Assembly: GCA_013001695.1 (NCBI GenBank)
Contig: JABDMC010000359.1
Coordinates: 1-37,044 of the forward strand
From: Akkermansiaceae bacterium
Lineage (GTDB): Bacteria > Verrucomicrobiota > Verrucomicrobiia > Verrucomicrobiales > Akkermansiaceae
Direction: 5' to 3'
DNA: 37,044 nt
Part shown: positions 30,937-37,044 of the stretch, piece by piece
Layout: every line of letters starts with the position of its first letter
How positions within the stretch are numbered: position 1 is the stretch's first letter
Program-made: the position numbers and the translations under genes
The notes under the pieces: model-generated
The model's input: only the letters and a program-made list of their open reading frames with translations
Told to the model about the DNA's origin: nothing
Databases searched by the model: none

Positions 30937-31317
30937 CTAGTAGAGCATGGCGAGGAGTTCCGCGTCCGAGAAGAGGTCGGGGTTCTCGGCGGCGGTGATG
31001 AGGAGCTCCTTGTCGAGGTCGCTGGCGAGATCGGCCAAGGCGGCGTCGGCGCCGGCATCGGTGAGGGGAGAATCCGGGGCGGAGCCCATGTTGACGCTGA
31101 CCATGATGGCCACCGCGGCGGCGGCCGCCAGCGCTCCGGCGGTGAGGGGGACCGGCGCGAGGAGGCGTTTCCACCACGGACCCGGCGCGTCGCCCGCGAG
31201 GCGGATCTCCCGCATCACGTTCGAGACGAAGGTCGGCCCGGCCCCGGGGGGGCGGGCCTGGTCCACGAGCTGCCAGACGGCATCGTGTTCCATGTCCTGT
31301 GGGTCGTGCTGGTTCAT
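30937..31317 (-). CDS. Small membrane protein, verrucomicrobial anti-sigma-like
   Basis: A 126-residue protein from the ATG at 31317 (MNQHDPQDMEHD). The first ~50 residues ('DAVWQLVDQARPPGAGPTFVSNVMREIRLAG') resemble the cytoplasmic part of small anti-sigma proteins seen next to ECF sigma genes in Verrucomicrobiota. A TM helix follows ('LTAGALAAAAAVAIMVSV', about 72-90), then a short acidic extracytoplasmic tail ending in 'DLFSDAELLAMLY'. No sigma gene is adjacent in the same direction; the nearest is the convergent ECF gene at 29706-30431. The frame upstream remains open into the queE 3' end, but the residues there do not look coding. Membrane topology is well supported; the anti-sigma role is inference. 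Confidence 0.6.
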   Translation of the reverse strand: MNQHDPQDMEHDAVWQLVDQARPPGAGPTFVSNVMREIRLAGDAPGPWWKRLLAPVPLTAGALAAAAAVAIMVSVNMGSAPDSPLTDAGADAALADLASDLDKELLITAAENPDLFSDAELLAMLY

Positions 31318-31411
31318 GGCGCGGTTTCTTCGGGGGAATGAACCCGCTTCGTAACAAAAAGTCTCGGAAAATTCGGCCCTTTTTTTGCCGGTCTGGGGAG
31401 GGTTGGGGGCC
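31318..31411 (-). promoter_or_regulatory. Spacer with possible promoter for the small membrane protein
   Basis: 94 bp between queE and the anti-sigma-like gene. On the minus strand a T-rich stretch (CTTTTTGTTACGAAG, about 31346-31360) lies about 30-40 bp before the ATG at 31317 and is the most promoter-like sequence in an otherwise G/C-rich spacer. I see no hairpin with a T-run to end queE here. Confidence 0.25.
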
Positions 31412-32164
31412 TCAAACCCCCCGGCGGGCGCCCCAGAGGCGCAGATGGAGGCGGTCCGAGAACCGGTAGCCGTGGCGGAGGCAGGCTTCCGCCACCCACG
31501 AGCGGGCCGCGAGGCCGTCCGGGGTGCGGGCCTCGGGCATGACCAAAATCCGGTCCGGCGGGAGGGCCAGGAGGGCCTGGAGGCCCTCGACCTCGGCGAG
31601 GTCGGCGGGATCGGCGACGACGAACTTGAACCACGCCTTCGGGGAATCCCGGAAAAACGCGATGGCGTCCGGCCGGAGGCGGAGGTCGTCGGCATTGCCC
31701 GAGTTGGTGAGCTTCGGGGAGACGTTGTAGCGCCCCACGAGGGCGTCACACCGGTCGCCGGGCCGCAGGGTCCCGTTGGTTTCGATTTCCACCGTCCAGT
31801 CCGGGTCGGCGGCGCGCAGGATCTCGAGGACCTCGACGAAGGCGTCCTCCTGCAGGAGCGGTTCCCCGCCGGTGAGCACGAGGTGCCGGCACGGGAAGGC
31901 CGCCGCCGCCGCCGCGACCTCCGCGGGAGTCATCTCGATGATCTGCTCGGCCTTGCGGAACTTGGCGTAGCCTTCCTCGCCGTCCCGTTCGTGGGGCCAC
32001 GGGGTGCCCTCCCAGTTCCACGTGTAGTCGGTGTCGCACCACACGCAATGCAGGTTGCAGAGCGAGGCCCGGATGAACACCGCCGGAACCCCCGCGTCCA
32101 CGCCCTCGCCTTGCAGCGTATGAAAGATCTCGGGGTTCCCCGAGGGCAGTCGCGCGATCTTCAC
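31412..32164 (-). CDS. queE: 7-carboxy-7-deazaguanine synthase
   Basis: About 250 residues, a radical SAM enzyme of the queuosine/7-deazaguanine pathway that rearranges 6-carboxytetrahydropterin to 7-carboxy-7-deazaguanine. 'EIFHTLQGEG' (residues 12-21) and the CX3CX2C cluster 'CNLHCVWCDTDYTW' (Cys36, Cys40, Cys43) are diagnostic, followed by 'HLVLTGGEPLLQ', 'VEIETNGT' and 'NVSPKLTNSG'. Start: a GTG at 32164, 14 bp after the isomerase-like gene stop, with GAGG about 8 nt upstream; no ATG fits. The isomerase-like gene upstream on the same strand may share its transcript. queC, queD and queF are not in the window. Confidence 0.92.
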   Translation of the reverse strand: MKIARLPSGNPEIFHTLQGEGVDAGVPAVFIRASLCNLHCVWCDTDYTWNWEGTPWPHERDGEEGYAKFRKAEQIIEMTPAEVAAAAAAFPCRHLVLTGGEPLLQEDAFVEVLEILRAADPDWTVEIETNGTLRPGDRCDALVGRYNVSPKLTNSGNADDLRLRPDAIAFFRDSPKAWFKFVVADPADLAEVEGLQALLALPPDRILVMPEARTPDGLAARSWVAEACLRHGYRFSDRLHLRLWGARRGV

Positions 32165-32178
32165 GGACCCAGCCTCGG

Positions 32179-33108
32179 TCAGGAATAGGCCGAGGCAAGC
32201 TGGGTCCGCACCTTCTCGAGCAGTTTCTTGGTGGCCTTGATGCCCTCTTCCTCGCTGAGCTTGCCGCCCTCGTATTCCACCCCGACGTGACCGCGGTAGC
32301 CGGCGTCGAGGACGATCTTCAAGGCCTTCACGTAGTCGGTGTGGACCTCGTTGCCGTCGTCGTCGAAGTCGTGCGACTTCGCCGAGACCCCCTTGGCGAA
32401 GGGCATGAGGTCCTTGATTCCCTGGTAGCGGTCGTAACTTTTGCCGGCCTTGCGGTCGATGACGAAGTTGCCGAAGTCGGGCAGCGACCCGCAGTTGTCG
32501 AGGCCCACCTTGGAGAGCACGCCCGCCAGCCACTCGCCGTTCGACGACAGCCCGCCGTGGTTCTCGACGATGACGTTGATGTCGTGGTCGGCGGCGAACT
32601 GCGAGAGGCGGCGCAGGCCCTTCACGGTGTTGGCGGCCTTCTCCTCGTCGCTGTCGCCGTGGCCGTGCGCATTGACCCGGATCGAATGGCAGCCGAGATG
32701 CTTGGCGGCTTCCACCCACTTCTTGTGGTTGTCGATGGTCTTCTGGAGTTCCTTCTGGTCGCTGTGGCCGAGGTGGCCCTCGCCGTCGACCATGATGAGG
32801 AGGCTCTGCACCCCGAGGTCGTCACAGCGCGTCTTGAGCTCGTCGAGGTAGGCCTTGTCGCGCGCCTTGTCCTTGAAGAACTGGTTCACGTACTCCACGG
32901 CGTGAATCCCGAAGGTCTCCTTGGAGACTTTCGGGAAGTCGAGGTTGGTCATGGTGCCGCCCCGCAGGGTGCGGTGCAGCGACCATTCCGCGAGGGAGAT
33001 GTCGAAGAGGGGCGGCGTCTTGATGTGGAGAGGATGGGCCAGGCTCGCTCCGGGCGCCAGCCCGAGGCCGGTCGCGGAGGAAATTGTGAGAAAACGGCGG
33101 CGCTTCAT
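32179..33108 (-). CDS. Tat-exported sugar phosphate isomerase/epimerase-like protein
   Basis: 309 residues. The N-terminus '[16 protein letters not shown]' fits a twin-arginine signal, so the protein is likely exported folded with its metal. The body is a xylose-isomerase-like TIM barrel (AP endonuclease 2 family). Candidate metal ligands in the right order are Glu in 'VIVENHGG', Asp in 'LPDFGNF', His in 'KSHDFDDDG' and Glu in 'VGVEYEGG'. The family holds many sugar isomerases and epimerases of unclear substrate, and exported copies are common in PVC bacteria. It starts 94 bp from the divergent adenosyltransferase gene and ends 14 bp before queE. Function beyond the fold is not supported. Confidence 0.85.
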   Translation of the reverse strand: MKRRRFLTISSATGLGLAPGASLAHPLHIKTPPLFDISLAEWSLHRTLRGGTMTNLDFPKVSKETFGIHAVEYVNQFFKDKARDKAYLDELKTRCDDLGVQSLLIMVDGEGHLGHSDQKELQKTIDNHKKWVEAAKHLGCHSIRVNAHGHGDSDEEKAANTVKGLRRLSQFAADHDINVIVENHGGLSSNGEWLAGVLSKVGLDNCGSLPDFGNFVIDRKAGKSYDRYQGIKDLMPFAKGVSAKSHDFDDDGNEVHTDYVKALKIVLDAGYRGHVGVEYEGGKLSEEEGIKATKKLLEKVRTQLASAYS

Positions 33109-33202
33109 GGTGCGGGAGTGTCCGGTGCCCGGTGCCCGGATTCAAGTGGGAAGAGGGGAAAGAATCGTGGCCGGGTCCCGGGGGAGGTGCTAGATACGCG
33201 CC

Positions 33203-33727
33203 ATGAGCATCGTCACCGGGCGCGGGGACGAGGGGGAGACCGATCTTCTCTTCGGGAAGCGCATCGCCAAAACCGACCCCCGCGTGGAGGCCATCGGAGC
33301 CGCCGACGAACTGACCGCGGCGCTCGGGGTGGCGCGCGTGCTGTGCCCGGGCACGCCCGTCGAGACATCCCTCGACTGGATGCAGGACCGCCTCGTGGCC
33401 CTCATGGGTGAACTCGCGGTCCTGCCGGAGGATGCCGCCCGCTACCAGCAGGACGGTTATCCGGCCGTGGCCTCGGAGGACGTGGCGCGCGCCGAAACGG
33501 CGGCCCGCGAAATCGAGGCCGGGGGCGTGAAGCTCGACGGCTGGGCGCGCCCCGGGAAGGCCGGCAGCGCCCTCGCCGCCCAGCTGGACGTGGCCCGCGC
33601 CATCTGCCGCCGCACCGAACGCCGCGTGGTCGATCTCGGCACCGGGGTGACCAATGCCAGCATCCCGATCTTCCTGAACCGCTTGTCGGATTGGCTGTGG
33701 CTCGCGGCCCGGCGCGAGGAGTCGTGA
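33203..33727 (+). CDS. PduO-type cob(I)yrinic acid a,c-diamide adenosyltransferase
   Basis: 174 residues of the PduO/MMAB adenosyltransferase family, which makes adenosylcobalamin from cob(I)alamin and ATP in the cytoplasm. The N-terminal 'VTGRGDEGETDLLFGKRIAK' holds the ATP-binding signature ('T..GD.G.T.L..G.R..K'). 'RVEAIGAADELTAALG', the helix with 'ARAICRRTERRVVDL', and 'PIFLNRLSDWLWLAAR' at the C-terminus are all conserved. No cobalamin riboswitch is seen in the 94-bp upstream spacer, and no other B12 genes are nearby. It converges with the VIT1 gene, separated by 31 bp that contain a short CCGCC/GGCGG inverted repeat. Confidence 0.9.
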   Translation: MSIVTGRGDEGETDLLFGKRIAKTDPRVEAIGAADELTAALGVARVLCPGTPVETSLDWMQDRLVALMGELAVLPEDAARYQQDGYPAVASEDVARAETAAREIEAGGVKLDGWARPGKAGSALAAQLDVARAICRRTERRVVDLGTGVTNASIPIFLNRLSDWLWLAARREES

Positions 33728-33758
33728 CCGCCGCCGTGCCGATTCCCGGCGGGACGTC

Positions 33759-34517
33759 CTACAGCCCTTCCGCGAAGGGGCGCAGGAGATAACCGATGCC
33801 GTAGGCCATGCCCGCGGCGAGGGCGCCGATGCCCAGCGTTTCCGCGCCGCCGAGCGCCCAGTGCTGATCGACGAAGCGGCTCTTCAAGGCCCCCACCGCG
33901 AAGAAGGCGATGCCGGTCAGGAGGCACGCCGGGGCAAACGGCTTTCCCAGGATGGTCGGGTCGACGAGGTCCACGATGTAGGCCGCGAGCGGAATGCCGC
34001 CGATCATCAGGAAGGCCGCGAAGGTGGCGAGGGCGGCCTTGATCGCGGACGGGCGGTCGCGCGAAAGCCCGTGCTCCTCCTGCATCATGGTGTCCACCCA
34101 GCGCTCCTTGTCGGCCGTGATGACTTTCACGACCTCCTCGAGGATCTCGCCCTTGAACCCCTTGTTGGCAAAAATCTGGCGGACTTCCTCGCGCTCGCCC
34201 TCCGGGTGGGAATCGATTTCGTCGGCCTCCTCGCGGCGCGCCTTGCTGGCCGCCTGGTTCTCGGCGCGCGTCCCGAGGAAGTTCCCGGAGGCCATCGAGA
34301 ACCCGTCCGCGAGCAGGTTGGCGAGCCCGAGGATGATGACGATGCCGCTGCTGAGTCCCGCCCCCGCAACCGAGGACACCACCGCGAAGGTCGTCACAGC
34401 CCCGTCGATGGCCCCGTAAATGGAATCCTTGAGATACCCCTGCGACGGCTCCCCCGCCAGGCGGGCCTGGATGGCCTCGGGCGTGTGCTCCGCTTCGTGG
34501 TCGTCGTGGTGGGTCAT
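33759..34517 (-). CDS. VIT1/CCC1 family iron/manganese transporter
   Basis: A 252-residue integral membrane protein. It begins with a His/Glu-rich cytoplasmic stretch ('MTHHDDHEAEH'), then 'SIYGAIDGAVTTFAVVSSVAGAGLS', the signature first helix of VIT1/CCC1 proteins. Five helices can be picked out, with a long Glu-rich cytoplasmic segment between helix 2 and 3 ('EEADEIDSHPEGEREEVRQI') that binds metal in the plant and yeast homologues. Family members export or store Fe2+ or Mn2+. The last helices are 'AETLGIGALAAGMAYGIGYLL'. No metal regulator is next to it. Heptameric repeats lie between this gene and purB, upstream of its start. Confidence 0.9.
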   Translation of the reverse strand: MTHHDDHEAEHTPEAIQARLAGEPSQGYLKDSIYGAIDGAVTTFAVVSSVAGAGLSSGIVIILGLANLLADGFSMASGNFLGTRAENQAASKARREEADEIDSHPEGEREEVRQIFANKGFKGEILEEVVKVITADKERWVDTMMQEEHGLSRDRPSAIKAALATFAAFLMIGGIPLAAYIVDLVDPTILGKPFAPACLLTGIAFFAVGALKSRFVDQHWALGGAETLGIGALAAGMAYGIGYLLRPFAEGL

Positions 34518-34579
34518 GGGACGGAATTCGGAGGTCGGAGGTCAGTGCGATTTCGGAGAGACTTTGCTATCAGGGGGTG

Positions 34580-34691
34580 ACTACCGACTACTGTCTACCG
34601 TCCACTGCCTACTGTCCACCGTCCACTGCCTACCGTCCACTGCCTGCCGTCCACTGCCTGCCGTCCACCATCCACTGCCTACTGCCTACTG
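34580..34691. repeat. Sixteen tandem heptamers (STRR-like) between VIT1 and purB
   Basis: On the minus strand the sequence reads as 16 head-to-tail heptamers of consensus CRGTRGR (for example CAGTAGG, CAGTGGA, CGGTAGA, CGGCAGG), 112 bp in all. It ends one base before the purB stop codon (34693-34695). Two heptamer variants, CAGTRGR and CGGYRGR, often alternate. It resembles the short tandemly repeated repetitive sequences known from cyanobacteria. No ORF is supported in it. Confidence 0.85.
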
Positions 34692-34692
34692 G

Positions 34693-36111
34693 CTACAGGA
34701 TCACGCCGGGTTCATAGGCGGCGGCGCTGGGGTGCTTGGCGGTGAAGATCTCGACGGTCTCGACAAACATGTCGACCTGCTGGCCGGCCATCCCGACCTC
34801 GTGGCGGCCCTCTTCGAGGAGGGCATCCAGCGCGGCGCGGTCAAACGGGAGCCGCTCGTCCGCGGCGAGGCGGTCGAGGAGGTCGTTCTCCGTCACCGCC
34901 CCGGAACGAAGGTCGTTCACGGTGGCGACGGCGTGCTCCTTGATGGCGGCGTGCGCCGTCTCGCGGCCCACCCCCGCCTTGACGGCCTCCATCAGGATGG
35001 TGGTGCTCAGCAGGAAGGGAAGGAAGCGGTCCCGCTCGTTGGCGATGACGCCGGGGAACACCTCCATCTGCCCGAGGATGGTGAGGAAGGTTTCGAAGAG
35101 CCCGTCGGCGGCGAAGAAGGCATCCGGCAGGACGACGCGGCGCACCACCGAGCAGGAGACGTCGCCCTCGTTCCACTGTTCGCCGCTCATCCCGGCCGCC
35201 ATCGTGACGTGCCCCTTCAGGATGTTGTGGAAGCCGTTGACCCGCTCGCACGAGCGGGCGTTCATCTTGTGCGGCATGGCGCTCGACCCCGTCTGGCCCT
35301 TGGCGAAGCCCTCCGACGCCAGCTCGTGGCCGGCCATGAGGCGCAGGGTCGCGCAGAACGACGACGGCCCGGAGGTGAGCTCGGTGAGGCTGCTCACCAC
35401 CCGCAGGTCGAGCGAGCGCGGGTAGACCTGGCCGACGCACACCCAGTCGTCGGGCAGGCCGAGGTGCCGGGCGAGCCGGGATTCGAGCTTGGCCACCTTG
35501 CCGGCGTCGCCCTCGAAGAGGGACAGCTGGTCCATCTGGGTTCCCACCGCGCCCTTCAACCCGCGTACCGGGTACTTTTCGATGAGATGCTCGAGCCGCA
35601 CGAAGGAATCGATGAGCTCCTCGCCGAACATGGCGATGCGCTTGCCCACCGTGGTCGCCTGCGCCGCGACGTTGTGGGTCCGCCCGGTGATGACGAGGTC
35701 GCGCCACTCCGCGGCCCGGCGCGCCATGGCCCCCATCGCCGCCACCGCCTTCTCATGAATGACCCGCAGGGCTGAGAAGACCTGGAGTTGCTCGACGTTC
35801 TCGGTGAGGTCGCGGGAGGTCATCCCCTTGTGGATCTCCTCGTGACCGGCGAGGGCGTTGAATTCCTCGATGCGCGCCTTCACGTCGTGGCGGCTGACGC
35901 GTTCGCGCTCCGCGATGGATTCCAGGTCGACGTCCTCCTTGACCTTCTCGTAGGCCGCGATGGCTTCCTTCGAGATATCGAGCCCGAGGTCCGCCTGGGC
36001 CTTCATGACCGCGATCCAAAACTCGCGTTCCAGCTCGATGCGCCCCTCCGGGGACCAGATTTCGGCCATCGGGGCGGTGGCGTAGCGTTCAGCGAGGACG
36101 TTCGGGATCAT
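34693..36111 (-). CDS. purB: Adenylosuccinate lyase
   Basis: A 472-residue fumarase/aspartase-superfamily enzyme that catalyses two steps of purine synthesis, splitting SAICAR and adenylosuccinate to release fumarate. The signature 'GSSAMPHKMNARSCERV' (with the catalytic Ser loop) is intact, as are 'TSRDLTENVEQLQV', 'TGRTHNVAAQATTVGKR' and the N-terminal 'NVLAERYATAPMAEIWS'. Start: the ATG at 36111 gives normal family length; the frame stays open to 36627, but that extension overlaps the neighbour and looks non-coding. The C-terminus ends 'AAAYEPGVIL' right against the heptamer array. No other pur genes are in the window. Confidence 0.96.
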   Translation of the reverse strand: MIPNVLAERYATAPMAEIWSPEGRIELEREFWIAVMKAQADLGLDISKEAIAAYEKVKEDVDLESIAERERVSRHDVKARIEEFNALAGHEEIHKGMTSRDLTENVEQLQVFSALRVIHEKAVAAMGAMARRAAEWRDLVITGRTHNVAAQATTVGKRIAMFGEELIDSFVRLEHLIEKYPVRGLKGAVGTQMDQLSLFEGDAGKVAKLESRLARHLGLPDDWVCVGQVYPRSLDLRVVSSLTELTSGPSSFCATLRLMAGHELASEGFAKGQTGSSAMPHKMNARSCERVNGFHNILKGHVTMAAGMSGEQWNEGDVSCSVVRRVVLPDAFFAADGLFETFLTILGQMEVFPGVIANERDRFLPFLLSTTILMEAVKAGVGRETAHAAIKEHAVATVNDLRSGAVTENDLLDRLAADERLPFDRAALDALLEEGRHEVGMAGQQVDMFVETVEIFTAKHPSAAAYEPGVIL

Positions 36112-36215
36112 GGCGGGAGACGCTGGGGTGTGGTTCCGGCAGGCAGGATTGTCCCCAATCCTCCGGCCGAGAAGCCGAATTTTTTCCAACTGCCGGTCGT
36201 GGCGCCGATTCCCGT

Positions 36216-37044
36216 TCAGGATGTGAACGACTCGCCCCGGGCGGTTTCCAGGACCATGTCGAGGCGTGCGATCAGGCGGGCCCGCAGGGGCGCGGCGCGG
36301 GCCGTGAAGGCGCGCTGGTGGGATTCGTATTCGCGGCGGCCGTCCTCGGTTTCGACTGCGATCGGCTCGTACCCGAAGGACCGGAGATCGTAGGGGCTGG
36401 CGCGCATGTCGACCGCGCGGATCGCGATCGCCAGCTCGAAGGCGTCCGCAAGGAGATCGCTGCCCGCCCACGGCATCGACTTGAAGGCCCACTTGTAGAG
36501 GTCCATGTTGGCGTGCAGGCAGCCCGCCTGCTCGTGCTCTTCCCGGGTCCACAAGCCGGGTTGCAGCTTGTTCAGCGGCTTGCTGGCCGGCGTGAAGAAG
36601 CGAAAGGCGTCGAAGTGGCTGCAGCACACGGGCCGCGACTCGACGAGGGCGTCGATGTCCCCCTGGGCAAGCCGGAGCGGCACGGTGTCATGGTGCCGGA
36701 CATCGGTGCCGCCGTACACCATCGCCCATTCGTGCAGCCCGTGGCAGGAGAAGTTCGGGGGCCGGTCCCGCGTCGCCGCCAGCAGGTTCCGGATCCACCT
36801 GAAGCGCTCCCGCTGCTTCGGCCGGAGCGCGGACGGATCGAGGACGTGCAGCATCTCCGTATACGTATACGGAGATGCCGCATGGCGCTCGTGGGCTTCC
36901 GGGCAGGACTCGAGGGCGACCCCGATCCCGGGATGCCATTCCGCCAGCTTGGTGAGCGAGTACGGGTAGTAGTCGAGGAGGAAGTCGAGGACGGGGTGCT
37001 TCTCGCCGCGGGCCCGGCGCTCCCGGATCGGCCCGGTGATGCGC
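36216..37044 (-). CDS. Protein of the family annotated 3-methyladenine DNA glycosylase (5' end beyond window)
   Basis: The frame is open to the window edge; about 276 residues are visible and the start lies outside. The pattern 'HPVLDFLLDYYPYSLTKLAEWHPG', 'FSCHGLHEWAMVYGG', 'CSHFDAFRFFTPA', 'QAGCLHANMDLYKWAFK' and 'FELAIAIRAVDMRASPYDL' matches a family that databases label 3-methyladenine DNA glycosylase. I know no biochemistry behind that label, so the name is weak even though family membership is strong. It lies 104 bp upstream of purB on the same strand. A perfect 28-bp palindrome (36851-36878) sits inside the frame, coding 'SPYTYTEM'. An internal ATG at 36854 exists, but the conserved block upstream of it shows it is not the start. 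Confidence 0.75.
   Translation of the reverse strand, partial: RITGPIRERRARGEKHPVLDFLLDYYPYSLTKLAEWHPGIGVALESCPEAHERHAASPYTYTEMLHVLDPSALRPKQRERFRWIRNLLAATRDRPPNFSCHGLHEWAMVYGGTDVRHHDTVPLRLAQGDIDALVESRPVCCSHFDAFRFFTPASKPLNKLQPGLWTREEHEQAGCLHANMDLYKWAFKSMPWAGSDLLADAFELAIAIRAVDMRASPYDLRSFGYEPIAVETEDGRREYESHQRAFTARAAPLRARLIARLDMVLETARGESFTS
36851..36878. repeat. Perfect 28-bp palindrome inside a coding sequence
   Basis: The two 14-base arms are fully self-complementary, with arms GCATCTCCGTATAC and centre ...TATAC|GTATA.... It can form a DNA cruciform or an RNA hairpin, or be a site for a dimeric protein. It lies in frame in the gene at 36216-37044 and adds no stop codon. Confidence 0.95.

Noticed and set aside
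33109-33202. Cobalamin riboswitch before the adenosyltransferase gene
   Set aside because: The spacer is only 94 bp and holds no B12-box-like sequence.
34580-34691. CRISPR array
   Set aside because: The units are 7 bp with no spacers and no cas genes are near; this is a tandem heptamer array.
36112-36627. Upstream extension of the purB frame
   Set aside because: Overlaps the neighbouring gene and is Arg/Pro-rich; the motif-bearing start is at 36111.

Overview
The window is about two thirds G+C by eye and reads like a chromosome segment of a Verrucomicrobiota bacterium, or a close relative in the PVC group. The grounds are a PEP-CTERM exported protein, a very large secreted protein with a Verrucomicrobia-style calcium-binding 'DPDRDG...GTDP.DP' tail, a small membrane protein resembling verrucomicrobial anti-sigma factors, and a mix of housekeeping genes with few Shine-Dalgarno-like start signals. 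No rRNA, tRNA, IS element, phage gene or CRISPR array was found, and no marker gene settles the taxon, so this is inference.

Left part (1-7039), housekeeping. A TatD-type nuclease (cut by the window edge) and a POT/PTR2 peptide transporter with an unusual periplasmic insertion lie on the minus strand. They are followed by the conserved block yceD-rpmF-plsX-fabH (ribosomal protein L32 and the start of phospholipid and fatty-acid synthesis), also on minus. aat starts only 20 bp from yceD in the opposite direction and overlaps tail-to-tail with a phosphoglycolate-phosphatase-like HAD gene.

Centre-left (7367-13254), envelope sensing. A FecR-TPR-outer-membrane-barrel fusion sits 9 nt before a CHASE2 class III nucleotide cyclase. 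Together they suggest an outer-membrane part and an inner-membrane second-messenger part. The cyclase has non-canonical base-recognition residues.

Centre (13299-27994), secreted giant. A 4111-residue exported protein holds three 'W.G.GDG..W' strand-rich modules, Ig domains, a seven-bladed beta-propeller and two tandem copies of a ~1.1 kilo-residue module. Each module carries a trypsin-like domain: the first has an intact His-Asp-Ser triad and the second has lost all three residues (Gln, Asn, Ile). A PEP-CTERM protein lies just upstream on the same strand. Downstream lie a membrane-anchored hypothetical protein and a small Pro-rich one.

Centre-right (28371-31317), regulated-protease cluster. 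A GAF-domain protein and a minimal, leaderless subtilisin (4 nt apart) diverge from an ECF-like sigma factor and a 79-residue acidic protein resembling a zinc-less anti-sigma domain. The 62-bp shared spacer has a perfect inverted repeat. The sigma operon ends in a run of three hairpins, the last a UUCG terminator, which may be a structured RNA. This cluster and the protease/pseudoprotease giant are the two best candidates for undescribed biology.

Right part (31412-37044), mostly housekeeping. It holds queE, a Tat-exported sugar isomerase-like protein, a PduO-type cobalamin adenosyltransferase, a VIT1/CCC1 metal transporter, sixteen tandem heptamers abutting purB, purB itself, and a partial gene matching proteins annotated as 3-methyladenine DNA glycosylase, which contains a perfect 28-bp palindrome.
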